DNA of 64,000 nt, from positions 124,001-188,000 of the forward strand of contig CAWVKS010000008.1 of NCBI GenBank assembly GCA_963930055.1, written 5' to 3'. Source of the DNA: Pullichristensenella sp963930055. Lineage in GTDB: Bacteria > Bacillota > Clostridia > Christensenellales > Aristaeellaceae. The position numbers and the translations under genes are program-made. Below the pieces are notes generated by a model that saw only the letters and a list, made by a program, of their open reading frames with translations, was not told the DNA's origin and made no database searches. Below are positions 1-7,100 of this stretch, piece by piece (the first letter of the stretch is position 1; each line of letters begins with the position of its first letter).

Positions 1-1
1 G

Positions 2-1639
2 GACGGCATCTCCGACGTGCGCGACGAGTCCGACCGCGAGGGCATGCGCATCGTCATCGAATTAAAGCGCGATGTCAACGCCAATGTGGTGCTCAACTAC
101 CTCTACAAGCACACGCAGTTGCAGGACACCTTCGGCGCCATCATGATCGCGCTGGTGGACGGCGAGCCGCGCACGCTCTCTCTGCACCAGATCATCCGCC
201 ACTACCTCGACCATCAGCGCGACGTGGTGACGCGGCGCACGCAGTACGACCTCGACAAGGCCGAGGCCCGCTGCCACATACTCGAGGGATTGCTCATCGC
301 CCTGGACCACATCGACGAGATCGTCGCCCTTCTGCGCGCCTCGCGCACGCAGCAGGAGGCCAAAAACGGCCTCATGGAGCGCTTCGGCCTCTCCGAGCGG
401 CAGGCGCAGGCCATTCTCGACATGCGCCTTGCCAAACTCACCGGCTTAGAGCGCGAAAAGACCGAGCAGGAGCACGCCGAACTGCAAAAGCAGATCGCCT
501 GGTACAAACAGGTGCTGTCCGACGAGGGCATCCTCCTGGGCGTCATCCGGGATGAACTGCTCGAGGTCAAGGCGCGCTTTGCCGACGAGCGCCGCACGGA
601 AATTTCCTCCCTCGATGGCGAGATCGATATGCTCGACCTCATTCAGGAGGAGGACATGGTGGTGACGCTGACGCACTACGGCTACGTCAAGCGCCTGCCC
701 AAGGACACCTACCGCGCCCAGAAGCGCGGCGGCAAGGGCGTGGTTGGCGCGACCACCCGCGAGGAGGACTTCGTGGAGCAGATGTACGTCACCTCCACGC
801 ACGATCCGCTCCTGTTCTTCACCGACCGCGGCCGCGTCTACCGCCTCAACTGCTACGAAATTCCCGAGGCCGGGCGCACGGCGCGGGGCACGGCCATCGT
901 CAATCTGCTCAAACTCGACGGCGGCGAGAAGGTGCGCGCCATGCTGCCCATGCCGCGCGAACTGGAGGAGGGCCACTATCTGGTCATGGCCACGCGCAGG
1001 GGCCTCATCAAGCGCACGGAGACCACGGAGTTTGCCAACCTGCGCTCCACGGGCCTGATCGCCATCGTGCTGCGCGAGGACGACGACCTCATCGGCGTGG
1101 CGCTGACCGACGGCAGCCGCGATGTGCTGCTGGGCAGCAAGCAGGGCATGGCCATCCGCTTCTCCGAAGACGAAATGCGCCCCATCGGCCGCGCCGCCAT
1201 GGGCGTCAAGTCCATGGAACTGGACGAGGGAGACGAAGTGGTGGACATGAGCGTGGTCGAGGAAGGCGCGCAGGTGCTCTCCATCACCGAAAATGGCTAC
1301 GGCAAGCGCACCGAGATCGACGAATACCGCCTGCAGGGCCGCGGCGGCAAGGGCATCAAGGCCATGAACCTCACGGACAAGACCGGCGCGCTCGCCGGGC
1401 AGCTGCTGGTCAACGAGGAGGAGGACATACTCATCATCACCGACGATGGCACCGTCATCCGCACGCCGGTGAGCTCCATTTCCGTGCAGGGCCGCAACAC
1501 GCAGGGCGTGCGATTGATGCGCGTGCAGGAAAACAGCCGCGTGGTCTGCGTCGCCCGCGCCGAGGCCGAGGAAGAAGCGCCGGAAGAGCCGGAAGAAGCC
1601 GGCGAAGATACCGCGCAGGAGCCGGAAAACGAGGAATAA
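2..1639 (+). CDS. gyrA: DNA gyrase subunit A, C-terminal part (5' end outside window)
   Basis: Breakage-reunion subunit of type II topoisomerase, which introduces negative supercoils with GyrB. The frame is open from the window edge. The opening residues GISDVRDESDREGMRIVIELKRD are typical GyrA sequence beyond the active-site tyrosine, which lies outside. A coiled-coil region follows, then a beta-pinwheel C-terminal domain. The GyrA-box QKRGGKG is encoded at about 719-739, which separates gyrase from ParC. A second, degenerate blade motif GRGGKG lies near 1340. The protein ends in a strongly acidic tail rich in Glu and Pro, as often seen for GyrA. An intrinsic terminator follows at once. The N-terminal part of the gene is missing only because the window starts here. 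Confidence 0.97.
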   Translation, partial: DGISDVRDESDREGMRIVIELKRDVNANVVLNYLYKHTQLQDTFGAIMIALVDGEPRTLSLHQIIRHYLDHQRDVVTRRTQYDLDKAEARCHILEGLLIALDHIDEIVALLRASRTQQEAKNGLMERFGLSERQAQAILDMRLAKLTGLEREKTEQEHAELQKQIAWYKQVLSDEGILLGVIRDELLEVKARFADERRTEISSLDGEIDMLDLIQEEDMVVTLTHYGYVKRLPKDTYRAQKRGGKGVVGATTREEDFVEQMYVTSTHDPLLFFTDRGRVYRLNCYEIPEAGRTARGTAIVNLLKLDGGEKVRAMLPMPRELEEGHYLVMATRRGLIKRTETTEFANLRSTGLIAIVLREDDDLIGVALTDGSRDVLLGSKQGMAIRFSEDEMRPIGRAAMGVKSMELDEGDEVVDMSVVEEGAQVLSITENGYGKRTEIDEYRLQGRGGKGIKAMNLTDKTGALAGQLLVNEEEDILIITDDGTVIRTPVSSISVQGRNTQGVRLMRVQENSRVVCVARAEAEEEAPEEPEEAGEDTAQEPENEE

Positions 1640-1653
1640 GGGCATACGAACAA

Positions 1654-1684
1654 GGGCCGCTCCCAGTGTGGGCGGCCCGTTTTG
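1654..1684 (+). terminator. Intrinsic terminator of gyrA
   Basis: A stem of GGGCCGC (1654-1660) with GCGGCCC (1672-1678) is followed by a short T run, 15 bases after the gyrA stop codon. Confidence 0.85.
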
Positions 1685-1704
1685 CTTCCATGCATGCAGA
1701 AATG

Positions 1705-1732
1705 TTGACAAACAGTAGATATATATGATAAG
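1705..1732 (+). promoter_or_regulatory. Promoter of toxin mRNA, locus 1
   Basis: TTGACA at 1705-1710 and GATAAG at 1727-1732 with a 16-bp spacer. The same block, nearly base for base, precedes toxin locus 2. The transcript would carry a leader of about 75-80 nt before the toxin start. Confidence 0.6.
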
Positions 1733-1815
1733 CTGTACGCGGGGGCAAGCCCCCGGCAGGAAGGAAGCAGATGGCGCTTGGCTTAGACCCTCTTTGTACA
1801 AAAGGGGGTGGTCGT

Positions 1816-1899
1816 ATGACCGATTACGAACTCATCGTTCTGGTCATTATGATCGTCACTTTGGCGTTTTCCATTCATAACGGGAATCCCAAAGGATAA
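1816..1899 (+). CDS. Putative holin-like toxin (Hol-Tox type), locus 1
   Basis: A 27-residue hydrophobic peptide, MTDYELIVLVIMIVTLAFSI followed by HNGNPKG, with a single predicted membrane segment at residues 6-20 and a short polar tail. The M-T/S-D-Y-E start and the length fit the putative holin-like toxin family of Firmicutes, small membrane-active toxins of type I toxin-antitoxin systems. The ribosome site AAGGGGGTG lies 6 bases before the ATG. The leader holds GGCAGGAAGG (1755-1764), perfectly complementary to CCTTCCTGCC at the 3' end of the transcript (1979-1988). This would allow a long-range 5'-3' lock as known for Fst, TxpA and AapA1 mRNAs. An antisense RNA promoter faces the gene from downstream. 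Toxicity is inferred from the family only. Confidence 0.75.
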   Translation: MTDYELIVLVIMIVTLAFSIHNGNPKG

Positions 1900-1986
1900 A
1901 GCCCGAGCCGCCATCAGCGCGAACTGGTAGGCGGCTCAACTCATCAACAGAGGGGAGAAGCCGGTCAGAGGCATCATCCCTTCCTG
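1898..1986 (-). ncRNA. Antisense RNA (antitoxin candidate), locus 1
   Basis: A perfect minus-strand promoter, TTGACA (2021-2016), 17-bp spacer, TATAAT (1998-1993), drives a transcript beginning near 1986. It runs through the 3' untranslated part of the toxin mRNA. A GAGCCGCC/GGCGGCTC hairpin (1905-1912 with 1930-1937), followed by GGGCTTTAT in the antisense direction, is the likely end, giving about 90 nt. Convergent overlap at the toxin 3' end is the arrangement of txpA/ratA and bsrG/SR4. The exact 5' and 3' ends are inferred. Confidence 0.65.
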
Positions 1987-1994
1987 CCTTTTAT
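1968..1994 (+). terminator. Putative terminator of toxin mRNA, locus 1
   Basis: AGGCA...TGCCT weak stem followed by TTTTATTAT. The right arm overlaps the CCTTCCTGCC segment that can instead pair with the mRNA leader, so the two structures would compete. Confidence 0.45.
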
Positions 1995-2071
1995 TATAGC
2001 ATGAGCGATGAAGCATGTCAAGGCCGCGCAGGGCAGCGTTCCGCGCGGCTGCTTCTATCCATACAGAAATG

Positions 2072-2099
2072 TTGACAAACAGTAGATATATATGATAAG
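2072..2099 (+). promoter_or_regulatory. Promoter of toxin mRNA, locus 2
   Basis: TTGACA at 2072-2077 and GATAAG at 2094-2099, 16-bp spacer. It is identical to the locus 1 promoter within a conserved block that also includes the leader. Confidence 0.6.
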
Positions 2100-2184
2100 C
2101 TGTACGCGGGGGCAAGCCCCCCGGCAGGAAGGAACTAGATGGCGCTTGGCTTAGACCCTCTTTGTACAAAAGGGGGTGATTATC

Positions 2185-2265
2185 GTGACAGACTACGAAC
2201 TGTTAGCTCTCGTCCTGATGATCATCGCGATTGTCGTATCATTGATCGACAAGAACGGCCGATAG
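2185..2265 (+). CDS. Putative holin-like toxin (Hol-Tox type), locus 2
   Basis: A 26-residue peptide read from a GTG start: MTDYELLALVLMIIAIVVSL then IDKNGR. It has the same M-T-D-Y-E-L start and single membrane helix as locus 1 but a diverged body, so the peptide has drifted while leader and 3' region stayed almost identical. The ribosome site AAGGGGGTG lies 7 bases upstream. The leader GGCAGGAAGG (2123-2132) is complementary to CCTTCCTGCC (2344-2353). The change from ATG to GTG would lower translation relative to locus 1. Function is inferred from family resemblance and the facing antisense promoter. Confidence 0.75.
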   Translation: MTDYELLALVLMIIAIVVSLIDKNGR

Positions 2266-2350
2266 TCAGAGCCGCCATCAGCGCGAACTGATAGGCGGCT
2301 CAACTCACGAACAGAGGGGAGAAGCCGACACAGAGGCGTCATCCCTTCCT
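2263..2350 (-). ncRNA. Antisense RNA (antitoxin candidate), locus 2
   Basis: Perfect minus-strand promoter TTGACA (2385-2380), 17 bp, TATAAT (2362-2357), predicted start near 2350. The transcript covers the toxin 3' region and the conserved GAGCCGCC/GGCGGCTC hairpin (2269-2276 with 2294-2301). No clear T run follows the hairpin, so the end is uncertain. Confidence 0.6.
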
Positions 2351-2399
2351 GCCGTTATTATAGCATGGTCGGCGAGACATGTCAAGGCCGCGCCCCGCT

Positions 2400-2429
2400 T
2401 CCATTCACAACGGAAATCCCAAAGGATAA
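2400..2429 (+). pseudogene. Remnant of a third holin-like toxin gene
   Basis: Only the last codons remain: SIHNGNPKG and a stop codon, matching the tail of the locus 1 peptide. Start, ribosome site, leader and promoter are missing. The downstream half of the locus is well kept, so the deletion removed the toxin but not the antisense part. Confidence 0.6.
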
Positions 2430-2517
2430 AGCCCGAGCCGCCATCCAGCGCTAGCGGACGGCGGCTCACTTCTCAAACAGAGGGGAGAAGCCGACACAAA
2501 GGCGTCATCCCTTCCTG
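2430..2517 (-). ncRNA. Orphan antisense RNA of the third toxin locus
   Basis: A third perfect promoter, TTGACA (2552-2547), 17 bp, TATAAT (2529-2524), and the same GAGCCGCC/GGCGGCTC hairpin (2435-2442 with 2460-2467) are intact although the toxin is lost. The RNA would share most of its sequence with the other two antisense RNAs and could act in trans on loci 1 and 2. This last point is inference. Confidence 0.5.
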
Positions 2518-2577
2518 CCTTTTATTATAGCATGGGCGATGAAGCATGTCAATGCCGCCCGCGCAGGGCGGCTCTTT

Positions 2578-3723
2578 CTACCCAAGCAGCTTCGCCGCCT
2601 TCTCCATGCGGCCGGCCACCGGCACGCCGAAGGGGCAGCGCCCCTCGCAGGCCTTGCAGCCTATGCAGTCGCCCGCGTTGGCGGAGAGCTGCCGGTAGTG
2701 CGCGCGCAGCGTGGCGGGCACTTCCGGCTGCATCGTGGCCAGGTCGTAGAGCTTGTTGACCATGGCGATGTCGATGCCGGCGGGGCAGGGCGCGCAGTGG
2801 CCGCAGTAGGTGCACTGGCCGGACCAGGCATGCGCCGGGGCGCTGGCGAGGACGCTGGCGTAGTCCTTTTCTTCCTCCGTGGCCGTCTCGTAGGAAACGG
2901 CCTCGTCCACGTGGGCGACGGTGTCGTAGCCGACCAGTATGCTGGCCACGGCCGGCCGCGTCAGCGCGTAGTGGATGCACTGGACAGGCGTCAGCGCCGC
3001 GCCGAAGGGCGAGGTCTTTTCCGAGAACAGCCGGCCCCCGGCGTAACCTTTCATCACGGTGATGCCCACGCCGTTCTGTTCGCAGAGGCTGTACAGTTCC
3101 GCGCGCACCGGGTCGATGCCGTGCATGGCGCCCTCATACTTTTCCTGCGTGAAGTAATCGTCCAGCACCTCGTTGGCCGGCAGGAGGTCGAAGGCCGGGT
3201 TGACGCTGAAGAGGATCATTTCAATCACGCCGCTCTGCGCCGCCAATATGCCCACGGCGGGGTTGTGCGTGCTCATGCCGATGTGGCGGATGACGCCCGC
3301 GGCCTTGAGGTCGAGGGCGTACTGCAAAAACCCGCCCTCCATGATCTCGCGGTATTCCCGGACCTCGTCCACGAAGTGGATCATGCCCAGGTCTATGTAG
3401 TCGGTGCGAAAGCGCGTAAGCAGGTCGTCAAACGTCTTTTTGACCGGGTCCATGTCGCGCGTGCGCACGTACTGCCCGTTTTGCCAGGTGGAGCCCAGGT
3501 GCCCCTGGATGATCCAGCGCCCCCGCTTGCCGGCGATGGCCGCGCCGATGTTGGTCCGCACGTTCGGTTCGGGCATCCAGCAGTCGAGTATGTTGATGCC
3601 ATGTTCCTCGCAGCGGTCGATGACGGCCTTGACCTCTTCGGCGCTGTGGCGCTCCAGCCATTCGCCGCCCAGGCCGATCTCGCTGACGGAGAGGCCCGTC
3701 TTTCCCAGCATCCTGTAGCGCAT
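2578..3723 (-). CDS. Aldo/keto reductase with C-terminal 4Fe-4S ferredoxin domain
   Basis: 381 residues. The N-terminal TIM-barrel (about 1-275) starts MRYRMLGKTGLSVSEIGLGG, as in the iron-sulfur branch of aldo/keto reductases. The C-terminal part carries two cysteine clusters, CTYCGHCAPCPAGI and CIGCKACEGRCPFGV, the CxxCxxCxxxCP patterns of a bacterial ferredoxin. Members of this branch are predicted oxidoreductases of unknown substrate that pass electrons through the clusters; the substrate cannot be read from sequence. The gene is monocistronic with a perfect promoter at 3753-3781 and an ATG start preceded by GGGAGGG. Confidence 0.92.
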   Translation of the reverse strand: MRYRMLGKTGLSVSEIGLGGEWLERHSAEEVKAVIDRCEEHGINILDCWMPEPNVRTNIGAAIAGKRGRWIIQGHLGSTWQNGQYVRTRDMDPVKKTFDDLLTRFRTDYIDLGMIHFVDEVREYREIMEGGFLQYALDLKAAGVIRHIGMSTHNPAVGILAAQSGVIEMILFSVNPAFDLLPANEVLDDYFTQEKYEGAMHGIDPVRAELYSLCEQNGVGITVMKGYAGGRLFSEKTSPFGAALTPVQCIHYALTRPAVASILVGYDTVAHVDEAVSYETATEEEKDYASVLASAPAHAWSGQCTYCGHCAPCPAGIDIAMVNKLYDLATMQPEVPATLRAHYRQLSANAGDCIGCKACEGRCPFGVPVAGRMEKAAKLLG

Positions 3724-3752
3724 GGTATCCCTCCCGGTAAGATGATGGCTAC

Positions 3753-3781
3753 ATTATACCATCGCGCCGGGTCGATGTCAA
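3753..3781 (-). promoter_or_regulatory. Consensus promoter of the aldo/keto reductase gene
   Basis: On the minus strand TTGACA (3781-3776), 17-bp spacer, TATAAT (3758-3753): a perfect housekeeping sigma factor match, about 30 bases before the start codon. Confidence 0.85.
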
Positions 3782-3883
3782 AAGCATGCCCGGCCGCGGC
3801 GAAAAAGGGGCAAACTTGCGCGCCCGGCGGTTTTTGGGGAAGCAAAAGACCGCACGCGGGGCGCTCCGGCCATTTTCCGGCGC

Positions 3884-3917
3884 GAAAAAGCGCCCCCGCC
3901 GAGGGGGACGCTTTTTG
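3884..3917 (-). terminator. Bidirectional terminator after the CvpA-like gene
   Basis: GCGCCCCC and GGGGGaCGC arms flanked by A5 on one side and T5 on the other, just past the CvpA-like stop codon on the minus strand. Confidence 0.85.
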
Positions 3918-3926
3918 ACCTCGCCC

Positions 3927-4697
3927 TTACGTCAAAAGCTGGCTGGCCGAGCGGACGATGTCGTTGATCGTGCCGCGCACGCCCAAAAAGTCCATGGCGT
4001 TTTGCCCCATCAGCATGCCGTAGGTGACGGAGCCCTGTTTGACAGAGTTCATCAGGTCCACGGAGAAGGCCGTCAGTACCGGCTCGACCACGCTGAGGAT
4101 CAGCGCCGCCACCACCAGCCCGCGCGCCAGCCCGAAGATGCCGCCCAGCAGCCAGTCGATCCTGCGCAGCACCGGGAAGCGCAATACGTGGTTGAACAGG
4201 TTCACCACCAGCGTGGCCAGGAAGTACAGGGCGATGAAGCAGAGCACGAAGGCCAGCACGCCGAACACGGCCTGCCACAGCGTCTGGTCAAAGTATTCGG
4301 CGATGGTGTGTATGTTGAGCGCGGAAAAGGCTTCCGAACTCATGTTCGAGGCAAAGGCGTCGCGCAGGAACGGTATCTTGCCGCCGATGTAGTCGGCCAC
4401 GGCGTTCACCGCGTCGCCGCCGCGCGCCACCAGCTCGGAAACGCTGGTCTGGGCGCTGACGCCGGAGACGGCCATGTCCTCAAAGAATGTGGCCGGCTCC
4501 AGATAGTTGCTCAAAACGCCCATCAGCGTGTTGTTTTCCAGCGCCAGCCGCGCCACGGCGGGGTAGAGGCGCAGCGCGCCGAACCACGAGCCCACCAGCC
4601 CCAACAGCGACAGCCCCGAGGCGAGAAACCCCTTGTACATGCCGGCAAAGAGGCTGAACGCCAGCACCAGCAAGACCAGTATGTCGATGATATTCAC
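3927..4697 (-). CDS. CvpA family membrane protein
   Basis: 256 residues read from GTG at 4697, with GGAGGT 7 bases upstream. The N-terminal NIIDILVLLVLAFSLFAGMYKGFLASGLSLLGL matches the start of CvpA-type proteins, with further hydrophobic segments near residues 140-165 and 185-205. The family is named for colicin V production but is widespread in bacteria without colicins; its general role is linked to cell envelope and surface processes and is not settled. It lies downstream of, and co-directional with, the beta-propeller-like gene, about 100 bases apart, so the two may be co-transcribed. Confidence 0.85.
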   Translation of the reverse strand: MNIIDILVLLVLAFSLFAGMYKGFLASGLSLLGLVGSWFGALRLYPAVARLALENNTLMGVLSNYLEPATFFEDMAVSGVSAQTSVSELVARGGDAVNAVADYIGGKIPFLRDAFASNMSSEAFSALNIHTIAEYFDQTLWQAVFGVLAFVLCFIALYFLATLVVNLFNHVLRFPVLRRIDWLLGGIFGLARGLVVAALILSVVEPVLTAFSVDLMNSVKQGSVTYGMLMGQNAMDFLGVRGTINDIVRSASQLLT

Positions 4698-4799
4698 GTC
4701 GAAGTACCTCCGAATCTCTTTCCCTGCACAGCGTGCCCGTTTTTTCGGAAAATATACCCAGCCCCGATCTTGGACGACCGTTTGCCCGCGTTGGTTGCG

Positions 4800-5900
4800 T
4801 CAGGGCAGCGTCACAAGATAGGCGGTGTTGCCCGCGGCCAGCACGGCCACGCGGTCGTCGGTGACGCCGCAGACGTCGGCGGGCGGCGTGCTCAGCTGGT
4901 AGGCGTCCACTTTCTGCACGCCCGCGCGCGCCACCATCATGTGCCCGTCCGCGGAGAAGCCGTATACGCGGTCGCCCTTGGCCACCAATGTGGAGCAGGC
5001 GAAGGGCATGCGCACGATCTCGTCCACGTTCGAGCGCAGCATGCGCACGTCCTGCATGCCGCCCTCCGCGCCGTACTGGGCGTCGGGCACGAAGGCTATC
5101 ATCGGGTCGTCCACGCCCGCGTCCACCGCCGCCAGGTACCAGCCGTAGATGAGCGTGCGCCTGGCCTCGTCCTCGCGCCCCGTGTAGTCGTAAAACTTCA
5201 GGTGCGTGGTGCCGGCGCAGGCCATCTGCGAGGATTGGAACATCACCTGGTACATCAGCTGCTGCTGGTCGGTGATGGAGCCGACGATCATCCGCCCCGG
5301 GCGGTAGATGGAAATGGCCGTGGTCGGCACCGTGCCGCTGGTGTCGAGCGTCATCACCCAAAACAGCGTGTCGCCGGAGAAAAAGCCGTAGTCCAGCACC
5401 GTCTGGTCGGCAAACGTCAGCCTGTCCACCTCGCGGCCGCCGTTTTCCAGCAGCACAACGGTGCTGTCGTGCTCCGGCGCGAGCAATACGGCGGTGTAGA
5501 CCGCCCCGGCCTTGGCCGAGAGTATGTCCGCGTCCATCGGCCCTGTGTGCAGCGTGTCGCCCTTTTCCCTGCCGATGACGCTCAGCGTGCGCCCCGACCA
5601 CACGGCGATGCCGCTCTTGCCCGCAGCGAAGGAGGCGTTCGCCCCCACCGAATAGCTCCACTCCAGTTCGCCCCCGGAGGAGACGCTGGCCAGCGTGCTG
5701 CCGTTATAGTAGATAAAACCGTTCCCGGCGACCTGTACGCCCTGGTTGCCCGTGAGCGCCACCGCCGTGTATTCGCCATAGCCCTTGGGGCCGAACGCCT
5801 GCTTTGCCAGGAACGCTCCCAGCACCGAGAGCGCGCAGATGGCCGCGGCGATGAGCGCCGCGGCGGCCCACGGGAGCCTGCCCGTCCGCCTTGATTCCAT
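4800..5900 (-). CDS. Membrane-anchored beta-propeller-like protein (DUF5711-like)
   Basis: 366 residues. One N-terminal membrane anchor (about residues 11-32, AAAALIAAAICALSVLGAFLA) is followed by a long extracytoplasmic part without cysteine clusters or catalytic motifs. It is rich in short beta-strand repeats with V-x-G and W-x-x motifs, as in propeller-type domains (for example GKSGIAVWSGRTLSVIG and GDRVYGFSADGHMMVA). It resembles DUF5711-type proteins of Clostridia, whose function is unknown. Neighbours are a CvpA homologue downstream and a divergent phosphoesterase-like gene. A scaffold or sensor at the outer face of the membrane is plausible but unproven. Confidence 0.7.
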   Translation of the reverse strand: MESRRTGRLPWAAAALIAAAICALSVLGAFLAKQAFGPKGYGEYTAVALTGNQGVQVAGNGFIYYNGSTLASVSSGGELEWSYSVGANASFAAGKSGIAVWSGRTLSVIGREKGDTLHTGPMDADILSAKAGAVYTAVLLAPEHDSTVVLLENGGREVDRLTFADQTVLDYGFFSGDTLFWVMTLDTSGTVPTTAISIYRPGRMIVGSITDQQQLMYQVMFQSSQMACAGTTHLKFYDYTGREDEARRTLIYGWYLAAVDAGVDDPMIAFVPDAQYGAEGGMQDVRMLRSNVDEIVRMPFACSTLVAKGDRVYGFSADGHMMVARAGVQKVDAYQLSTPPADVCGVTDDRVAVLAAGNTAYLVTLP

Positions 5901-5972
5901 GAAAACCCCCTGCCGTCGGATCGGAAAGGGCCGCGCCGGGGGGAAAGCCGCCCCGGCTTTTCACAAAAGCCC

Positions 5973-6022
5973 TTGAAGGTTGAAACTATTCCTATTATAA
6001 TAGATAGCGGCCCGCGTTTCAA
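5973..6022. promoter_or_regulatory. Divergent promoters sharing one -10 region
   Basis: Plus strand: TTGAAG (5973-5978), 17 bp, TATAAT (5996-6001). Minus strand: TTGAAA (6022-6017), 17 bp, TATAAT (5999-5994). The two -10 boxes overlap in ATTATAAT, so both polymerases cannot bind at once. An inverted repeat TTGAAAC / GTTTCAA (about 5980 and 6016) flanks the pair and could be an operator. Confidence 0.75.
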
Positions 6023-6149
6023 CGTTTCCCGTGTTGGAAATCGGGCAAAAGAACGATATTTCCCGGAGAAATGTCGCAAAGGCTTCACAGCCCCGCCGAA
6101 CGGGTGCAGGCGGCTTCTCCAAATACGGACGGCGAAAGCGGGGACAGGG

Positions 6150-7100
6150 ATGGCGGCGAAAAAGCGCGCGGGCAGGAAAGGGCGTCGCTGGGGCTGGAAG
6201 ATCGCCCTGGCGCTGCTTGTGCTGCTCGCCCTTGGCGCCTGCGGCCTTTACGCCGCTTCGCGCGTGGTGCATGTGCGCTACGCGACCGTGTTTTTGCGCG
6301 ACCTGCCGGCAGCCTGGGAAGGCGCGACCATACTCTTTGTCTCCGACATAGACGCGCGCTCTGCCGCCGACGCCCGCGCCGCCGCGCGGATGATGGACGC
6401 GCTCTCCGCCCTGGAGCCGGATATTGTGCTGCTGGGCGGGGACTACACCACGCCCGGCCTCTGGGAAACGCTCAACGGCATGGGCGCGCAGGACGCCGCT
6501 GTGGCCGCCGGGGCGGCTTCCGACCGCTATCTGTTTTTCTCCGCGCTGGCGGATTTTTCCGCGCCGCTTGGCAAGTTTGCCGTCTCCGCCGCGGACGACC
6601 CCTTGCCGGGGCAGCTTGCCCAGGCCATGGAGGTGGGCGGCGTGCGCCTCCTGGACGCCGCCGGCGTCACCTTGACGCGGGACGGGGAGAAATTGACCAT
6701 CGTCGGCCTCGCCCCCGAGGGGGACGTCAACCCCCTGGCCGCTTCCGTGCGCGCGGAGGACTGCGTGATCGCCTTTACCCACTCGCCTTCGCGCTTCCCC
6801 GCCGCCCTCACCGCCGAGGCCGGCGGCGGCGGCGCGTGGGTGGACATGATTCTCGCCGGGGGCACCCACGGCGGGCAGGCGCGTCTGGCCGGGCGCACGC
6901 TTTTGACGCTCTCGGAACCGGAGAGGCGCTACCTTTCCGGCTGGCGCAAGGAAAACGGCGTGTTCTTGCTCACCTCGCAGGGGGTGGGCTGCGAGGGCTG
7001 GCCGCTGCGGCTGGGCACCGCCGCCGAGGCGCACCTGATCACGCTGCGCCGCGCGAGCGCCACTGCGGAAGGAGGAAGCGATGGAATATTTATGCAATAA
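6150..7100 (+). CDS. Calcineurin-like phosphoesterase-related membrane protein with eroded metal site
   Basis: 316 residues from ATG 6150; the open frame extends further upstream but the Lys/Arg-rich AAKKRAGRKGRRWGWK followed by one membrane helix makes this start natural. The order of motifs follows YkuE-type metallophosphoesterases: FVSDID where SDLH is usual, VLLGGDYT for TGD, SAADDP where GNHD is expected, AFTHSP for the HxP block, and GGTHGGQ for GHTHGGQ. The first histidine and the Asn-His pair are replaced, so metal binding is probably impaired. The last 20 bases overlap the next gene, indicating translational coupling. Activity is therefore doubtful although the fold is likely. Confidence 0.7.
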   Translation: MAAKKRAGRKGRRWGWKIALALLVLLALGACGLYAASRVVHVRYATVFLRDLPAAWEGATILFVSDIDARSAADARAAARMMDALSALEPDIVLLGGDYTTPGLWETLNGMGAQDAAVAAGAASDRYLFFSALADFSAPLGKFAVSAADDPLPGQLAQAMEVGGVRLLDAAGVTLTRDGEKLTIVGLAPEGDVNPLAASVRAEDCVIAFTHSPSRFPAALTAEAGGGGAWVDMILAGGTHGGQARLAGRTLLTLSEPERRYLSGWRKENGVFLLTSQGVGCEGWPLRLGTAAEAHLITLRRASATAEGGSDGIFMQ

